From positions 3,348,001 to 3,412,000 of the forward strand of contig NZ_CP133838.1 of the NCBI RefSeq assembly GCF_031432975.1: 64,000 bases of DNA, written 5' to 3'. Source of the DNA: Buttiauxella selenatireducens. GTDB taxonomy: Bacteria; Pseudomonadota; Gammaproteobacteria; Enterobacterales; Enterobacteriaceae. The notes below the pieces were generated by a model that was given only the letters and a program-made list of their open reading frames with translations, did no database searches and was not told where the DNA came from. Position numbers and translations under genes: made by a program. Shown here in pieces: positions 10,571-20,127 of this stretch (positions within the stretch are counted from its first letter, which is position 1; every line of letters begins with the position of its first letter).

Positions 10571-11735
10571 GAGAAACTCCAAAAATCAGGCTGGTATTGT
10601 TACCGCCAAAAGCAAATGAGTTCGACAGCATTATTGGTTTGGTAAATGGCTGTGGAGCGCCGAGTAAACCACAAGGCGCAAGAGTCAGGTCTTGATGCGC
10701 ATCAGTGAAATCTTGAGCAGGCAGCGGCAAACCTCGCGATAACAGCAAATAACAGAGCACCGCTTCACAGGCACCTGCGGCGCCTAACGTGTGTCCTGTC
10801 AGATGCTTAGTGGAGCTGCAAGGGACGCTTTCGCCAAAAAGTTGATTCACCACTTTGGCTTCAATTTCGTCATTCAGACGCGTGGCAGTGCCATGCATAT
10901 TAATATAGCCAATGTCCTGTGGGCGGAGTTTAGCCTCACCCAGCGCCATTTCTATCGCGCGAATCGCACCGACACCTTCAGGATGAGGAGCGGACATATG
11001 CCAGGCATCAGACGATTCACCCACGCCCAGCAACTGTACTTTTCCCGGCTGTTTCGTCAGCAAAATCAGAGCCCCAGCCTCACCAATGGTGATCCCGTTG
11101 CGTTCCGCGCTAAACGGTTTACAGCGTACATTGCTTAACGATTCCAGACTGTTAAAACCGTTGATTGGCATGCGGCTTAGCGTATCTGCCCCGCCAACAA
11201 TTGCCGCATCAACCATCCCGGACTCAATCAACCGCTTACCGGTAATAATAGCTCGCGCACTTGAAGAACAGGCGGTGGAAATCGTCAACGCGGGGCCAAA
11301 AAGTTGCAGATAATCACTCAGAAAACGCGAAGGATCGCCGAGTTCTTGTTGGCCATAGCGATATGCCGCGGGCGGTTTACCAGCATGGGTGCCACTCACC
11401 ATGCGATCGCCTTCATCAAGCCCGGAAGTACTGGTTCCCAGCACCACCGCCACGCGTTCATTGCCATAACGGGTAATCGCGTCATCCACCTGCGGGCGAA
11501 TTTGTGCCAGTGCGGCGAGCAACAAGCGGTTGTTACGGCTATTGTATTGCGCCATTTCTGGTGGAACGTCCGGCAGGTTGCCGGTGACCCGTCCTACCCA
11601 ACACTCACCGTGTTGCAGCCAGCCGTCGCGGTCCCGCTCAAGGCCTGGCGCGATGTTGGCCTGCAAATTCCCCGCGATTTCGTCGAGGTTATTGCCTAAC
11701 GCATTGACCATTCCGGCAGCAGTTAACGTAATCAT
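10563..11735 (-). CDS. apeO: Aryl polyene beta-ketoacyl-ACP synthase ApeO
   Basis: KAS I/II-type condensing enzyme of 390 aa. The triad is intact: Cys156 in STACSSSA, His281 in NMHGTATR and His315 in HLTGHTLGA. In studied APE pathways this enzyme forms a heterodimer with the chain-length-factor-like ApeC and extends the aryl starter with malonyl-ACP. It starts 2 nt after the apeN stop and overlaps apeP. ApeO, ApeR and ApeC together give this operon two catalytic ketosynthases and one catalytically silent partner. Confidence 0.92.
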   Translation of the reverse strand: MITLTAAGMVNALGNNLDEIAGNLQANIAPGLERDRDGWLQHGECWVGRVTGNLPDVPPEMAQYNSRNNRLLLAALAQIRPQVDDAITRYGNERVAVVLGTSTSGLDEGDRMVSGTHAGKPPAAYRYGQQELGDPSRFLSDYLQLFGPALTISTACSSSARAIITGKRLIESGMVDAAIVGGADTLSRMPINGFNSLESLSNVRCKPFSAERNGITIGEAGALILLTKQPGKVQLLGVGESSDAWHMSAPHPEGVGAIRAIEMALGEAKLRPQDIGYINMHGTATRLNDEIEAKVVNQLFGESVPCSSTKHLTGHTLGAAGACEAVLCYLLLSRGLPLPAQDFTDAHQDLTLAPCGLLGAPQPFTKPIMLSNSFAFGGNNTSLIFGVSHD

Positions 11736-11737
11736 GA

Positions 11738-12313
11738 TTAGCTTTCCAGGTGCTGAATACTGATGACATAGCCGAAACGATGGTGATGCACACTGACTGG
11801 CTGGCGACTTCCGTCACGCGTCAGGTAATGAATGGTTTCAATCAGCTCACCCTGGTCGTCACGTAATTCACGTCGCGAGTCGATATCTTTCAGTATCCAC
11901 CCCGCCGGCAGTTGCGGTTGCCAGGCGCTTATCGGCCAGTAACTCAACATAATATCGGCAAGAACCTGGCTGGCTGGAGGTAATTCTGGCAGCGTAATGG
12001 ACTGCTCGGTTTTAATACCCGATTGTGAGTAGGTCAGACGGAATAAACGGATGCCCAACGGGGATAAACCGGCCAGCATCACTTTTTCTTTGTCCGCATT
12101 CAGCAGCACCATCAGCGACTGAGTTTTGCCTTTAACCTGAGCACTCAGCAGTTGTTGTTCAGTGATTGACGGCGAAATGCCGGGAGCCGGTAGCGTCACC
12201 AGAGTACCCGGCTTTAACCAGGCTTGTGGACGGGTGTTGTCGGGTTTAGGCGAACTGCAGGCGCTGAGTAAAAACAGACCTGACAATAAGGCCAGAATAG
12301 GTAATTTTCTCAT
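11738..12313 (-). CDS. apeN: APE cluster lipoprotein ApeN (DUF3261)
   Basis: Predicted outer-membrane lipoprotein of 191 aa. The signal peptide ends in a lipobox LLSAC with the modified Cys near residue 19. The rest fits the DUF3261 proteins that accompany APE and related polyene clusters. Encoded directly after the MMPL exporter ApeM and close to the LolA-like ApeL, it probably helps place the pigment lipid in the outer membrane. This role is inferred from context. It is spaced 2 nt from apeM and 2 nt from apeO. Confidence 0.82.
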   Translation of the reverse strand: MRKLPILALLSGLFLLSACSSPKPDNTRPQAWLKPGTLVTLPAPGISPSITEQQLLSAQVKGKTQSLMVLLNADKEKVMLAGLSPLGIRLFRLTYSQSGIKTEQSITLPELPPASQVLADIMLSYWPISAWQPQLPAGWILKDIDSRRELRDDQGELIETIHYLTRDGSRQPVSVHHHRFGYVISIQHLES

Positions 12314-12315
12314 GG

Positions 12316-14643
12316 TTATCTCGCTCCCTCTCCTTGGGTCGATGGGGGTAAGGCTAATGGCGCAGTTAAAAATGCGCAGAAGATCCCGCAGCTCAACACA
12401 ATGCCAAAACTTGCGATGGCTTGTGTCTGGCTAAAGACCAGCATGCCTAAGGTGAAAAGTGTGGTCAGCAAGGCCACGCTGATGGCGAGCAACGACGTCA
12501 GCGGTGTACCGCGCGGATTACTAAAGAACAGGGTGTAATTAATGCCAATGCCCAACACCAGCACCAACGCCAGTAATGAAAACAGATTCAGCGCATGCCC
12601 GCTAAACGCCAGTGCAGCAAGGCCACCGCCGAGTGATAACAACGACGGCACCACATTCAGCAAACCGCGTTTTAGCCCTAATCGCAGCACATAACTCAGC
12701 GCAATCGCGGCCACGGCAATCACCAGTAATCCCGCCAGTAAACTACGAAAATGGCTGAACAGCTCATTGAACATGACTTTCCTGTCAACCCAACTGACAC
12801 CGGGCAGTTTTGCCGCAAGTGTCGCAAGCGCTGCGCTGTCACGAACACCGCTGACCGGCACCAGTGCGCCACTTTTACCGTCCGGCAAAGACAGCCACAA
12901 CAAACGCCAGCCGCTGCTAATGACGCTCTTTTGCCACAGTTCCGGCGTGACCGGCATTTGCTGAAGATTCGGCGCAGTGATGGTCACTCCGCTTTCCGCC
13001 AGCCGTTTTTGTAAAATCGGCGCGGCTTCACGCAGCAATTGCAAATCTGCCTGCTGCTGTTCAAGCGAGGCGAGCGGGATCAGTCGATAACTGTCGATAA
13101 GCTGGCTCTTTTGCGCGCCAGCCAGAACAGGGGCCAGTTTTTCGAGGCGTTGTAGCGTTTGTTCAGCCGTGTCGCCGTAAACGACAAACCATTTTTGATC
13201 CATCCCCTGCCCGGTTAGCGCGGTAATCGCCTGCTCCTCACGAACCAGATCCTGGGGTAATGCCTGAAAACTAGCGATGTCATCATTCACTTTTAATGAT
13301 GCAATCCCCACGAGGCTGATGACCAACAATGCCAACGGTATACCAAAGCGCACCGCTTTATTGTTTTGCCACGCATTCAACCAACCTTTAAGCAACGTGC
13401 TACAAGGTACCGGTCTGACGGGCAGACCGCGCACTGCGAACGGATACCAGCACACCACCGTGAGACAGGACGCGATCAACCCACTGGCGGCAAACACCGC
13501 GAGCTGGCGAATGCCAGGGAATGGCGCGAAGATCATGATCAGATAGGCGATGGCTGTGGTCGCTAATGCCAGCAACAAGGCGGGCAGCACTTTGCGTAAA
13601 CTGGCGATGGGCGAGTTTTGCGCGCCATGCACCATGCGCTCGGTGAGATAATAGAGCGTGTAATCCGCCGAAACACCCACGATGCTCATACTCATCACCA
13701 GCGTCATCAGATGCAGTTCGCCAAAACACAACAACGTTATTGCCGTTCCTGCCAGCGCGCCGATGGCGACTGACGTGGCACATAACAGTAATGGCCGCAC
13801 CGAACGAAACACCAGTAGTACCAGCAGCAACACGCCAATGACCGTTGCAAGCCCCAGCGTGGAGACATCATGTTTTGCCTGCTGGCTGGCATAATCGCTG
13901 TAGAACAAGGTGCCGCGCGACATCACCTGCGCCTGCGGGAATTGCTGTTTCAGGTTTTGTTCTAAAGCCCGCAGTTGCTCGACTGCCGCGCGCCCTTGCT
14001 GCATATCAAATGAGGAGCCTGTTAGTTCCCCGTGCAGCAAATACCAGTAGCGCCCCTGTTTATCCCGCGCCACCAGCCAGCCGTTTTGCAACCGCATTTG
14101 ACTGGCGGTTTGTTGCAGTGCCAGTTGCGATCCACGTACCAGCATCAAGGGATCGTGGGCTAACTCTTTCCCACTGACGCCAGAAAACGCCGAGTAGAGT
14201 TGCGATAACACCCACTGCGCCTGGGCTTCACCGCCGTTTTGCAAACGGCTGCGGGTCTGGTTATCCACCAGACCATTACGGTTTTCGAAGTAAAACTTCC
14301 CCCACTCCTGCTGGCTGCTGGCATCCATCGGCCCCTGGACATCTTGCAGGAACGGCTGCTGTTGCAGTTGTGATTGCCACCACTGCGCCGCAGCGGTATC
14401 CGGCGTATTACCCGGGCTGACCATCCACATCATCTGCCTGTCGAGACGTTGCAGAAAACCGTTCTCTATTTGCGGAGGGACGTTCCCCAGGCTGCTGGCC
14501 GGAAGCAACGACAATACGCTGCTGTCGAGTCGCGCCCTGGGGAGCAAAGTTGCGAGCAACACCACAAGCAGAGTGACTATCGCAAGCCAGCCCCATGCCA
14601 GGCGACGATGCACGTCAGAAAGCGAAGCGCTGCTGCTCTTCAT
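12316..14643 (-). CDS. apeM: MMPL/RND-type exporter ApeM
   Basis: Inner-membrane transporter of 775 aa with the RND/MMPL layout: one N-terminal membrane helix, a large periplasmic loop, a cluster of helices near residues 255-420, a second loop, and a final helix cluster near 630-765. A motif ADYTLYYL at the first cluster matches the Asp-Tyr motif of this family. It likely moves the aryl polyene or its lipid conjugate out of the inner membrane. The start at 14643 overlaps the end of apeL by 29 nt, and no clear ribosome site is visible. Confidence 0.88.
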   Translation of the reverse strand: MKSSSASLSDVHRRLAWGWLAIVTLLVVLLATLLPRARLDSSVLSLLPASSLGNVPPQIENGFLQRLDRQMMWMVSPGNTPDTAAAQWWQSQLQQQPFLQDVQGPMDASSQQEWGKFYFENRNGLVDNQTRSRLQNGGEAQAQWVLSQLYSAFSGVSGKELAHDPLMLVRGSQLALQQTASQMRLQNGWLVARDKQGRYWYLLHGELTGSSFDMQQGRAAVEQLRALEQNLKQQFPQAQVMSRGTLFYSDYASQQAKHDVSTLGLATVIGVLLLVLLVFRSVRPLLLCATSVAIGALAGTAITLLCFGELHLMTLVMSMSIVGVSADYTLYYLTERMVHGAQNSPIASLRKVLPALLLALATTAIAYLIMIFAPFPGIRQLAVFAASGLIASCLTVVCWYPFAVRGLPVRPVPCSTLLKGWLNAWQNNKAVRFGIPLALLVISLVGIASLKVNDDIASFQALPQDLVREEQAITALTGQGMDQKWFVVYGDTAEQTLQRLEKLAPVLAGAQKSQLIDSYRLIPLASLEQQQADLQLLREAAPILQKRLAESGVTITAPNLQQMPVTPELWQKSVISSGWRLLWLSLPDGKSGALVPVSGVRDSAALATLAAKLPGVSWVDRKVMFNELFSHFRSLLAGLLVIAVAAIALSYVLRLGLKRGLLNVVPSLLSLGGGLAALAFSGHALNLFSLLALVLVLGIGINYTLFFSNPRGTPLTSLLAISVALLTTLFTLGMLVFSQTQAIASFGIVLSCGIFCAFLTAPLALPPSTQGEGAR

Positions 14644-15220
14644 GAGTCAATTTTCGTGGGTCCAGTCGGTGATTACTAAAGGAGATCTCAGTGAAATCGC
14701 CCTGCAAATCGTTCAGTTCGATGCGATTAAGCACCTTATCGCCCTGCAGCGTGATAGTGCTAAACAGTTTATCGAGCGGCGTGGTGGTCGGCGTTAATAC
14801 CAGTTGCCATTTGCCGTTGCCCTGGTCGGTAAAGACATGAGAGAAGTTTTCATCGAGTACTTTCCGGTCAGCCTGGAATAACGCCCGTAACAAATGGTTG
14901 AACTGGAACATTTGTGGGTTGCTGTCTGCGGTGATGATTTGCGGAGCCTGGCTGCCCATCACCTGGACCATATGGCTGTCATCCAGTACCAGCGTCATTG
15001 GGAAGGGATGCTGTTGCTGCCACCACAAGCCTTTGCTTTTCGCGATAAGCACTTCGCCACTGGAATGCAGCGGTTGCGCCATTCCGCTAATTTGCCGTTC
15101 TTGTTGGAATTTAGCCCGCACGATGGGCTGCGACGCAAAACTGCGTTGCACGTCATCGAGGGTTATTGCGCTCGCCGTATAGCTGATAAACAGCAAGGCC
15201 ATTAAAAGAATCTTATTCAT
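14615..15220 (-). CDS. apeL: LolA-like periplasmic carrier ApeL
   Basis: Periplasmic LolA/LolB-fold protein of 201 aa with a Sec signal peptide cut near SYTASA. LolA proteins carry lipids or lipoproteins across the periplasm. Here the likely cargo is the aryl polyene lipid moving between ApeM and the outer membrane, an inference from position. The start overlaps the apeK stop (ATGAATAA), which supports translational coupling. Confidence 0.86.
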   Translation of the reverse strand: MNKILLMALLFISYTASAITLDDVQRSFASQPIVRAKFQQERQISGMAQPLHSSGEVLIAKSKGLWWQQQHPFPMTLVLDDSHMVQVMGSQAPQIITADSNPQMFQFNHLLRALFQADRKVLDENFSHVFTDQGNGKWQLVLTPTTTPLDKLFSTITLQGDKVLNRIELNDLQGDFTEISFSNHRLDPRKLTHEEQQRFAF

Positions 15221-15638
15221 TACTCAAGCCCATGCGTTCAAAAAGGATTGGAGGGGAAACAAAACACAGTTCGCCACTGGTTGCCGAAACAGCAACCTGA
15301 ATGGTGTAACCGGTGGTGGTGCGTTTACCATTTTGCGCATCAATAATTTCATAGCCGATTTTCAGGCGGTTTTCGTACTCCAGTATCGTGGCCCGAACCA
15401 GAATCTGTTGTTCAAACTTCACCACATCGCGGTATTTCACGCGGGTGTCGACCACCGGCCAAACGTAACCGGACTCTTGCATCGCACGGTATCCATAATC
15501 AAACTGGCCGAGCAATGCCTCGCGCGCCACTTCAAAGTAACGGAAATAGTTACCGTGCCACACCACGCCCATCGCATCGACATCATGGAAGGGAACTTTG
15601 ATGCTGACCTCAACGGAAAAACGTGGGTCATTTAACAT
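15213..15638 (-). CDS. apeK: Hot-dog thioesterase ApeK (4-hydroxybenzoyl-CoA thioesterase type)
   Basis: Acyl thioesterase of 141 aa. The motif HDVDAMGVVWHGNYFRYFE matches the active-site loop of 4-hydroxybenzoyl-CoA thioesterases, with the catalytic Asp at about residue 21. In the APE pathway it is thought to release or proof-read acyl intermediates from the carrier protein. It overlaps apeJ by 7 nt and apeL by 8 nt. Confidence 0.88.
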   Translation of the reverse strand: MLNDPRFSVEVSIKVPFHDVDAMGVVWHGNYFRYFEVAREALLGQFDYGYRAMQESGYVWPVVDTRVKYRDVVKFEQQILVRATILEYENRLKIGYEIIDAQNGKRTTTGYTIQVAVSATSGELCFVSPPILFERMGLSNE

Positions 15639-17356
15639 CCGGACTCCTTTTCTGGCGGTAACTGCCAGAAATCATAAAAATTAAACCAATCGAGCGGCGA
15701 ACGCAGTGCGTACACTTCCAGACGCTGCGCGTATTGATCAATGATCGCTTGTAGTGCCTGTGACCGGGTAGCTCGCGGCAGCAGCAGCGGGTCGGCAAAG
15801 TTTTCGGCGTGAATACGCAGTTTGCCCTGCTCACGCAATACCATCATTAAAATGACTGGGCATCGTAATGCAGCAGCCAGGATAAACGGGCCTTGTGGAA
15901 ACGGCGCTGGGCTGCCCATAAACGTACTCCAACAAACACGCCTCTCCCCGCCGCGCTGAGAATTAACTGCAATCCGATCACCGACAATGGCCACCCATTC
16001 ACCGGCATCCAGCTTGTCTTGTAACAGCATCGCCGTCTGCGGCCCGATATGGCTTACGGGAAGTAAGTTCACCGCCGCCTGCGGAGCAATTTCTTCGATA
16101 ATCTGGCGAAAACGTTGTGCGTGGTCAGTGAATACCAGCGCATTAATAATAAGCCCGGCTTCAACTTGCGCCAGCGCGCGGCTGGCTTCGATGTCACCGA
16201 GGTGAGCGGCAAGAATTAGCTTCCCCTGCCCTGCTTGCGGCTGCAAAACTTCACGGCTGCCGGGCGCAAATTCAATGTCGCGCCCCCAGACAATATCGCC
16301 CCGCCAGGCAGCGATTTTATTGAGCATCGCATCGCCAAAACGTAAGAAATGGCGATAGCTGTTTAGCCCTTTTGGCAACGTCATGTGCTGACGTTCCGCC
16401 TGTAACCTGACACGCTCCAGCCACTGCTGAGAAGCTTTGCGCTGCGTGCTTCCTGTCACCCACATCCACGCCACCACCGGATAGAGCAAGACGTTGAATG
16501 CACGACGCCCTAAACGCTGGTAAATGTTGAGCATCAGACGCATACCCGCCAGCCCTTTACGTTCGGGGATTTGCGCCCAATGCGTGCGTTGGCGACGACG
16601 AGCGAGGAGTGCAGGAATGCGGGGTAACATGCCAAAAAACAGTCGGGTGTGCATCCAGGAGATACGCAGGTTGTCATGCAGCGCATCAAAATGCGACACG
16701 CCATCTTGCGGATAAATCACACGGGTAGGCAAAAATCGACTGTCGGTTCCCGCCCAATACAGCCGCACCATGATTTCCGTGTCGAAATCCATTCGTTTGC
16801 CGGGGGGATGTTTCGCGATAGCCGCAAGCGTTGCCGCCAGCGGATAGACACGGAATCCGCACATGCTGTCTTTCAATGACAACGAAAGCGTTTCAATCCA
16901 TACCCAAACATGCGTGACATAACGCCCATATAAACGCGCTTTGGGGACGGATTCGTCGTACTCCGGCATGCCGGAAATCAGGCTTTCGGGATAAGCCTGT
17001 GCCTCAGCTAAAAAACGCGGCACATCTTCAATGCAGTGCTGCCCGTCGGCATCAAGCTGTAATGCGTGGCTAAAACCTGTCTGTGCCGCCGCTTTCAGCC
17101 CGGTCACCACGGCTTCCCCTTTTCCCTGGTTCTTTTCCAGTTGGATAAGCGTGACGCCGGTTAATTGCGCCAGTTGCTGTTTGGTGGCCGACTCGCTACC
17201 GTCATCAACAATAATGCACGGCAGACCAAACGGTTGCAGGCGTGCCAATACCGCTGCCATCGTCGCGCCATGGTTATAGCATGGGATCACAACACAAGGA
17301 CGAAAAGCCGTGGCCGTTACGGACGCCGACGTTACGGACTCCTCCGTTACAGACAT
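15632..17356 (-). CDS. apeJ: Glycosyltransferase-acyltransferase fusion ApeJ
   Basis: Two-domain protein of 574 aa. Residues about 18-240 form a GT2 glycosyltransferase, with the opening VVIPCYNHG and a metal-binding LDADGQH. Residues about 310-560 match the LpxL/HtrB-like acyltransferase family, with the catalytic pattern HLGDIE (His near 385, H-x4-D/E). It probably adds a sugar and an acyl chain while anchoring the polyene in a membrane lipid. The fusion is typical of E. coli-type APE clusters. It overlaps apeI by 10 nt. Confidence 0.9.
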   Translation of the reverse strand: MSVTEESVTSASVTATAFRPCVVIPCYNHGATMAAVLARLQPFGLPCIIVDDGSESATKQQLAQLTGVTLIQLEKNQGKGEAVVTGLKAAAQTGFSHALQLDADGQHCIEDVPRFLAEAQAYPESLISGMPEYDESVPKARLYGRYVTHVWVWIETLSLSLKDSMCGFRVYPLAATLAAIAKHPPGKRMDFDTEIMVRLYWAGTDSRFLPTRVIYPQDGVSHFDALHDNLRISWMHTRLFFGMLPRIPALLARRRQRTHWAQIPERKGLAGMRLMLNIYQRLGRRAFNVLLYPVVAWMWVTGSTQRKASQQWLERVRLQAERQHMTLPKGLNSYRHFLRFGDAMLNKIAAWRGDIVWGRDIEFAPGSREVLQPQAGQGKLILAAHLGDIEASRALAQVEAGLIINALVFTDHAQRFRQIIEEIAPQAAVNLLPVSHIGPQTAMLLQDKLDAGEWVAIVGDRIAVNSQRGGERRVCWSTFMGSPAPFPQGPFILAAALRCPVILMMVLREQGKLRIHAENFADPLLLPRATRSQALQAIIDQYAQRLEVYALRSPLDWFNFYDFWQLPPEKESGC

Positions 17357-17697
17357 AGTTTGATCTTCCCGCTGCTGGCCGGAACGCCACCTTGTTCAGT
17401 CAACAAGGTGTAGGAAAAACTGAGCACGCTGCGTGCCGCATCCCATTGCAGATTCAGTTCCAGTTCAGTTTGCGGAACAATCGGACACTGGAATTTCACA
17501 TTATCAATCGAACTAAAGCGCATTTCAGGCGCGAGCTCTGCACCGTAAGCCATCACCCAATCAAGTTGTGCGACGCCCGGTAATATCGGTTGCGTGGGGA
17601 AATGCCCCGCGAACCAGCCTAATGTTGCCGGAACCGCGAGTCTCAAACACAATTTGCCCACTTCAGGTTGCGAACGCTGTAACTCAACGGGTTTCAT
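17347..17697 (-). CDS. apeI: 3-hydroxyacyl-ACP dehydratase ApeI
   Basis: Short hot-dog fold dehydratase of 116 aa. The motif GHFPTQPILPGV (residues 31-42) is the FabZ signature with the catalytic His. It pairs with ApeP, which lacks this signature, so the two may form a heteromeric dehydratase. I chose the ATG at 17697 because it has CAGGAG upstream and overlaps the apeH stop by 14 nt. The longer upstream frame lies wholly inside apeH and is not coding. Confidence 0.9.
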   Translation of the reverse strand: MKPVELQRSQPEVGKLCLRLAVPATLGWFAGHFPTQPILPGVAQLDWVMAYGAELAPEMRFSSIDNVKFQCPIVPQTELELNLQWDAARSVLSFSYTLLTEQGGVPASSGKIKLCL

Positions 17698-19006
17698 CAA
17701 ATAACTCCTGTAATTGCGCCCACGCACGCTTGCTCTGGCTATTGAGCGGAATACGCTCGACGACGCGCCAAAAACGTGGAATGGCGAGTGGCTCAAGCCA
17801 GGCACTGAGCGCTTCTCGCCATTGTTGCTTGCTGGTGGCATCCGCTTTGGGGGCGACCACCACGGCGCCGAGGGCGATGCGCTTGCCCCGTGTAACAGGG
17901 ACCACGGCCGCATCTTCAATCCCCGGTAATGCCATCAATCGACGTTCAATTTCACTCAGTGAGATCCGTTTTTCTTCGATTTTAACAATGCGATCGCGTC
18001 GCCCGATTAAACGAAAACGCCTTTGCGCGGTAAATTCGAGAATATCATCAAGCTGGACGTGGCCTTGATGAATCAACGGTGATGCAACGCGCCAGCCATC
18101 GCCCTGCGGGGTAAATTGCACCGCCGGGAAGGCTTGCCATTCCGGATCGGGCTTATCATGTTCACGCCACGCCAGCACGCCCGTTTCGGTGGTGCCGTAA
18201 ATTTCTGATACGGGCGTTTTAAGCCAGGCGAGCGCCTGCTGTGCCGTGTCGTCATCGAGTTTTCCGGCGGCGGATATCACTCGTTTGAAGACCGGGGCGG
18301 CGAGATTAATATCAAGCCGTTTTAAAAATGCCGGGCTACTGATAAACAGCAATGGATGAGCCGCACGTGCTGCTAATTGCTCTGGAAAATGAATCATCAA
18401 AGCATCGCAGGCCAGGCCGAGCGCCATCGGCAACATCACGCGGAAGGTGAAACCATACAGATGCTGATGCGACACCGACCCCACCAGGCGACAATCGTGC
18501 AGATCCTCGCCCCACAACGCCGCCAGCCAGACGATTTCTTCATCCAGCGCACACAGCGTTTTGAAGATTTGTGTCGGTTCGCCCGTTGACCCCGAGGTAA
18601 AGAACACCACGCCCGCATCATCGGGAACCGGTTCAAACGACGTCAATGCGGGATAATCCAACGTTTGTGGATTGAGCACCGGGCAGTCGAGGTTTAGCGG
18701 TACATCGCTAATCACGCCACAAAAATGACGCTGCTGTTCACGCAGTTGGGCTTCGCGACTGTGGCCTGGTAAAACCGGCGTTTTACCGGCATGCAGCGTC
18801 GCTAAAAGTGCGGCAATAAAGTCATAACTGTTGTCAAAACAGAGCGCCCAGCGCTTGCCCGGCTGGCAATGCAGCCAGCGGTAAATACGCTGTACGTCTT
18901 TCATTAAATCGGTTTGCGTGAAGCATTGTTCCCCGGCAAACGCCACCACATGCTGCGGATGACGGTCGCCACTCAACCACTTCGCCAGCGCCAACGGACT
19001 ATTCAT
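17684..19006 (-). CDS. apeH: AMP-dependent acyl/aryl ligase ApeH
   Basis: ANL-superfamily ligase of 440 aa that would activate the aryl starter acid with ATP and load it on a carrier protein. The P-loop-like signature FTSGSTGEPTQ (about residues 135-145) and the later IYGTTETG motif define the family. In published work on APE synthesis the homologue loads 4-hydroxybenzoate onto ApeE, and I infer the same here. It overlaps apeG by 8 nt and apeI by 14 nt. Confidence 0.9.
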   Translation of the reverse strand: MNSPLALAKWLSGDRHPQHVVAFAGEQCFTQTDLMKDVQRIYRWLHCQPGKRWALCFDNSYDFIAALLATLHAGKTPVLPGHSREAQLREQQRHFCGVISDVPLNLDCPVLNPQTLDYPALTSFEPVPDDAGVVFFTSGSTGEPTQIFKTLCALDEEIVWLAALWGEDLHDCRLVGSVSHQHLYGFTFRVMLPMALGLACDALMIHFPEQLAARAAHPLLFISSPAFLKRLDINLAAPVFKRVISAAGKLDDDTAQQALAWLKTPVSEIYGTTETGVLAWREHDKPDPEWQAFPAVQFTPQGDGWRVASPLIHQGHVQLDDILEFTAQRRFRLIGRRDRIVKIEEKRISLSEIERRLMALPGIEDAAVVPVTRGKRIALGAVVVAPKADATSKQQWREALSAWLEPLAIPRFWRVVERIPLNSQSKRAWAQLQELFDETR

Positions 19007-19568
19007 AGCGACGTTTCACCCGCAGTCGTATCAGCCATTCGCCCGCAAATAACAGCCCCATCAGCAGGTAACTTGCCATTCCATTCCACAGAGTCCACCA
19101 ATGAACGTTTCCCGCAAGGCACGTCCACAATGAAACGCTGCCGTTAAAAATAAAGAAAATGCACCAGACTTGAGTGACCCGGCGAGTGTAACGGACCCCT
19201 TCAGGAGGAAGATCCCCTTCGCGCCAGCGTGCCAGGCGTTCAATAAGCGACATCCGCGTAAACAGGGATGAACCAAACAATGCCAGCATTACCGCATTGA
19301 CGACCACCGGATACCACAGCAGCAGTTGGGCTTCTCGCATCCAGATGCTGGCAATAGTGAGCACCGTGCCCGCCAGCGCCAGCCCTTTAAACGCTTGGCT
19401 TAGGGCGCCGGTTTTTCCACGCAGCGCGCATAAGCGCAGGACAAAGCACAGCGCCAGACACGGCAATAAAATGCGTAATTTTGGATATGAGATAGCTAAC
19501 CAGACGGCAAAGGGCCAACCTATTACGGCTAGCCCTCCAGCGATACTCAGTGCTTGTTTTGCCCGCAC
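18999..19568 (-). CDS. apeG: APE cluster inner-membrane protein ApeG (COG4648)
   Basis: Membrane protein of 189 aa with about five hydrophobic segments and a basic C-terminus (RLRVKRRYE). Its molecular role is unknown. Homologues of this family are found mainly in aryl polyene clusters. The start is GTG at 19568, only 3 nt after the apeF TAA, with no clear ribosome binding site. Translation therefore probably depends on ribosomes finishing apeF. Confidence 0.8.
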   Translation of the reverse strand: MRAKQALSIAGGLAVIGWPFAVWLAISYPKLRILLPCLALCFVLRLCALRGKTGALSQAFKGLALAGTVLTIASIWMREAQLLLWYPVVVNAVMLALFGSSLFTRMSLIERLARWREGDLPPEGVRYTRRVTQVWCIFFIFNGSVSLWTCLAGNVHWWTLWNGMASYLLMGLLFAGEWLIRLRVKRRYE

Positions 19569-19571
19569 GCG

Positions 19572-19820
19572 TTAAGACTCGCTATGCAAACGCTCAACCG
19601 CGTCCACAACATCCTGCACTGTGCGTACTGATTTAAAATCTTCCGGTTTAATTTTTTTACCGCTGCGCTTTTGTAGATGCACAACCATATCTACCGCATC
19701 AATACTATCCAGATCCAAATCTTCGTAGAGACGAGATTGCGGGGTAATGTTTTCAGGAGAGAGTTCAAATAACTTAACCAGTAACCCGGTGACTTCCTGA
19801 TAAATATCTTCTTTATTCAT
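19572..19820 (-). CDS. apeF: Acyl carrier protein ApeF
   Basis: Acyl carrier protein of 82 aa. The phosphopantetheine attachment serine is Ser39 in LDLDSIDAVD, and helix II follows as MVVHLQKR. In studied APE pathways one of the two carriers holds the growing polyene chain. It lies 19 nt downstream of apeE on the same transcript. The phosphopantetheinyl transferase at the end of the operon is the likely activator. Confidence 0.93.
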   Translation of the reverse strand: MNKEDIYQEVTGLLVKLFELSPENITPQSRLYEDLDLDSIDAVDMVVHLQKRSGKKIKPEDFKSVRTVQDVVDAVERLHSES

Positions 19821-19839
19821 AGCGTACTCGTGGTTTCAA

Positions 19840-20112
19840 TCAGGCGCTGTGCGCAGGGTTTTGACTTTTAATAAATGTGGCAAGACTCGCGACGGAATAA
19901 AAATGTTCGCGCATCGCTTCGTTTTCAGCGGATAACACCACACCATATCGTTTTTTTACCGCCAGCCCTAATTCCAGTGCATCAATGGAATCAAGGCCCA
20001 GGCCGTCATTACCAAATAACGCGGCCTCACTTTCAATCTCATCAACGCTTATCTCTTCCAGATTCAACGTGTCGATAATGAGTTGTTTAATATCGGTCTC
20101 TAAAGATTCCAT
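19840..20112 (-). CDS. apeE: Acyl carrier protein ApeE
   Basis: Acyl carrier protein of 90 aa with Ser42 in GLGLDSIDALELG as the phosphopantetheine site. In characterised systems this carrier receives the aryl starter from ApeH. The order apeE then apeF then apeG is the usual one for E. coli-type clusters. A 15-nt gap follows apeD. Confidence 0.93.
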   Translation of the reverse strand: MESLETDIKQLIIDTLNLEEISVDEIESEAALFGNDGLGLDSIDALELGLAVKKRYGVVLSAENEAMREHFYSVASLATFIKSQNPAHSA

Positions 20113-20127
20113 ATAATCATCCGAGTC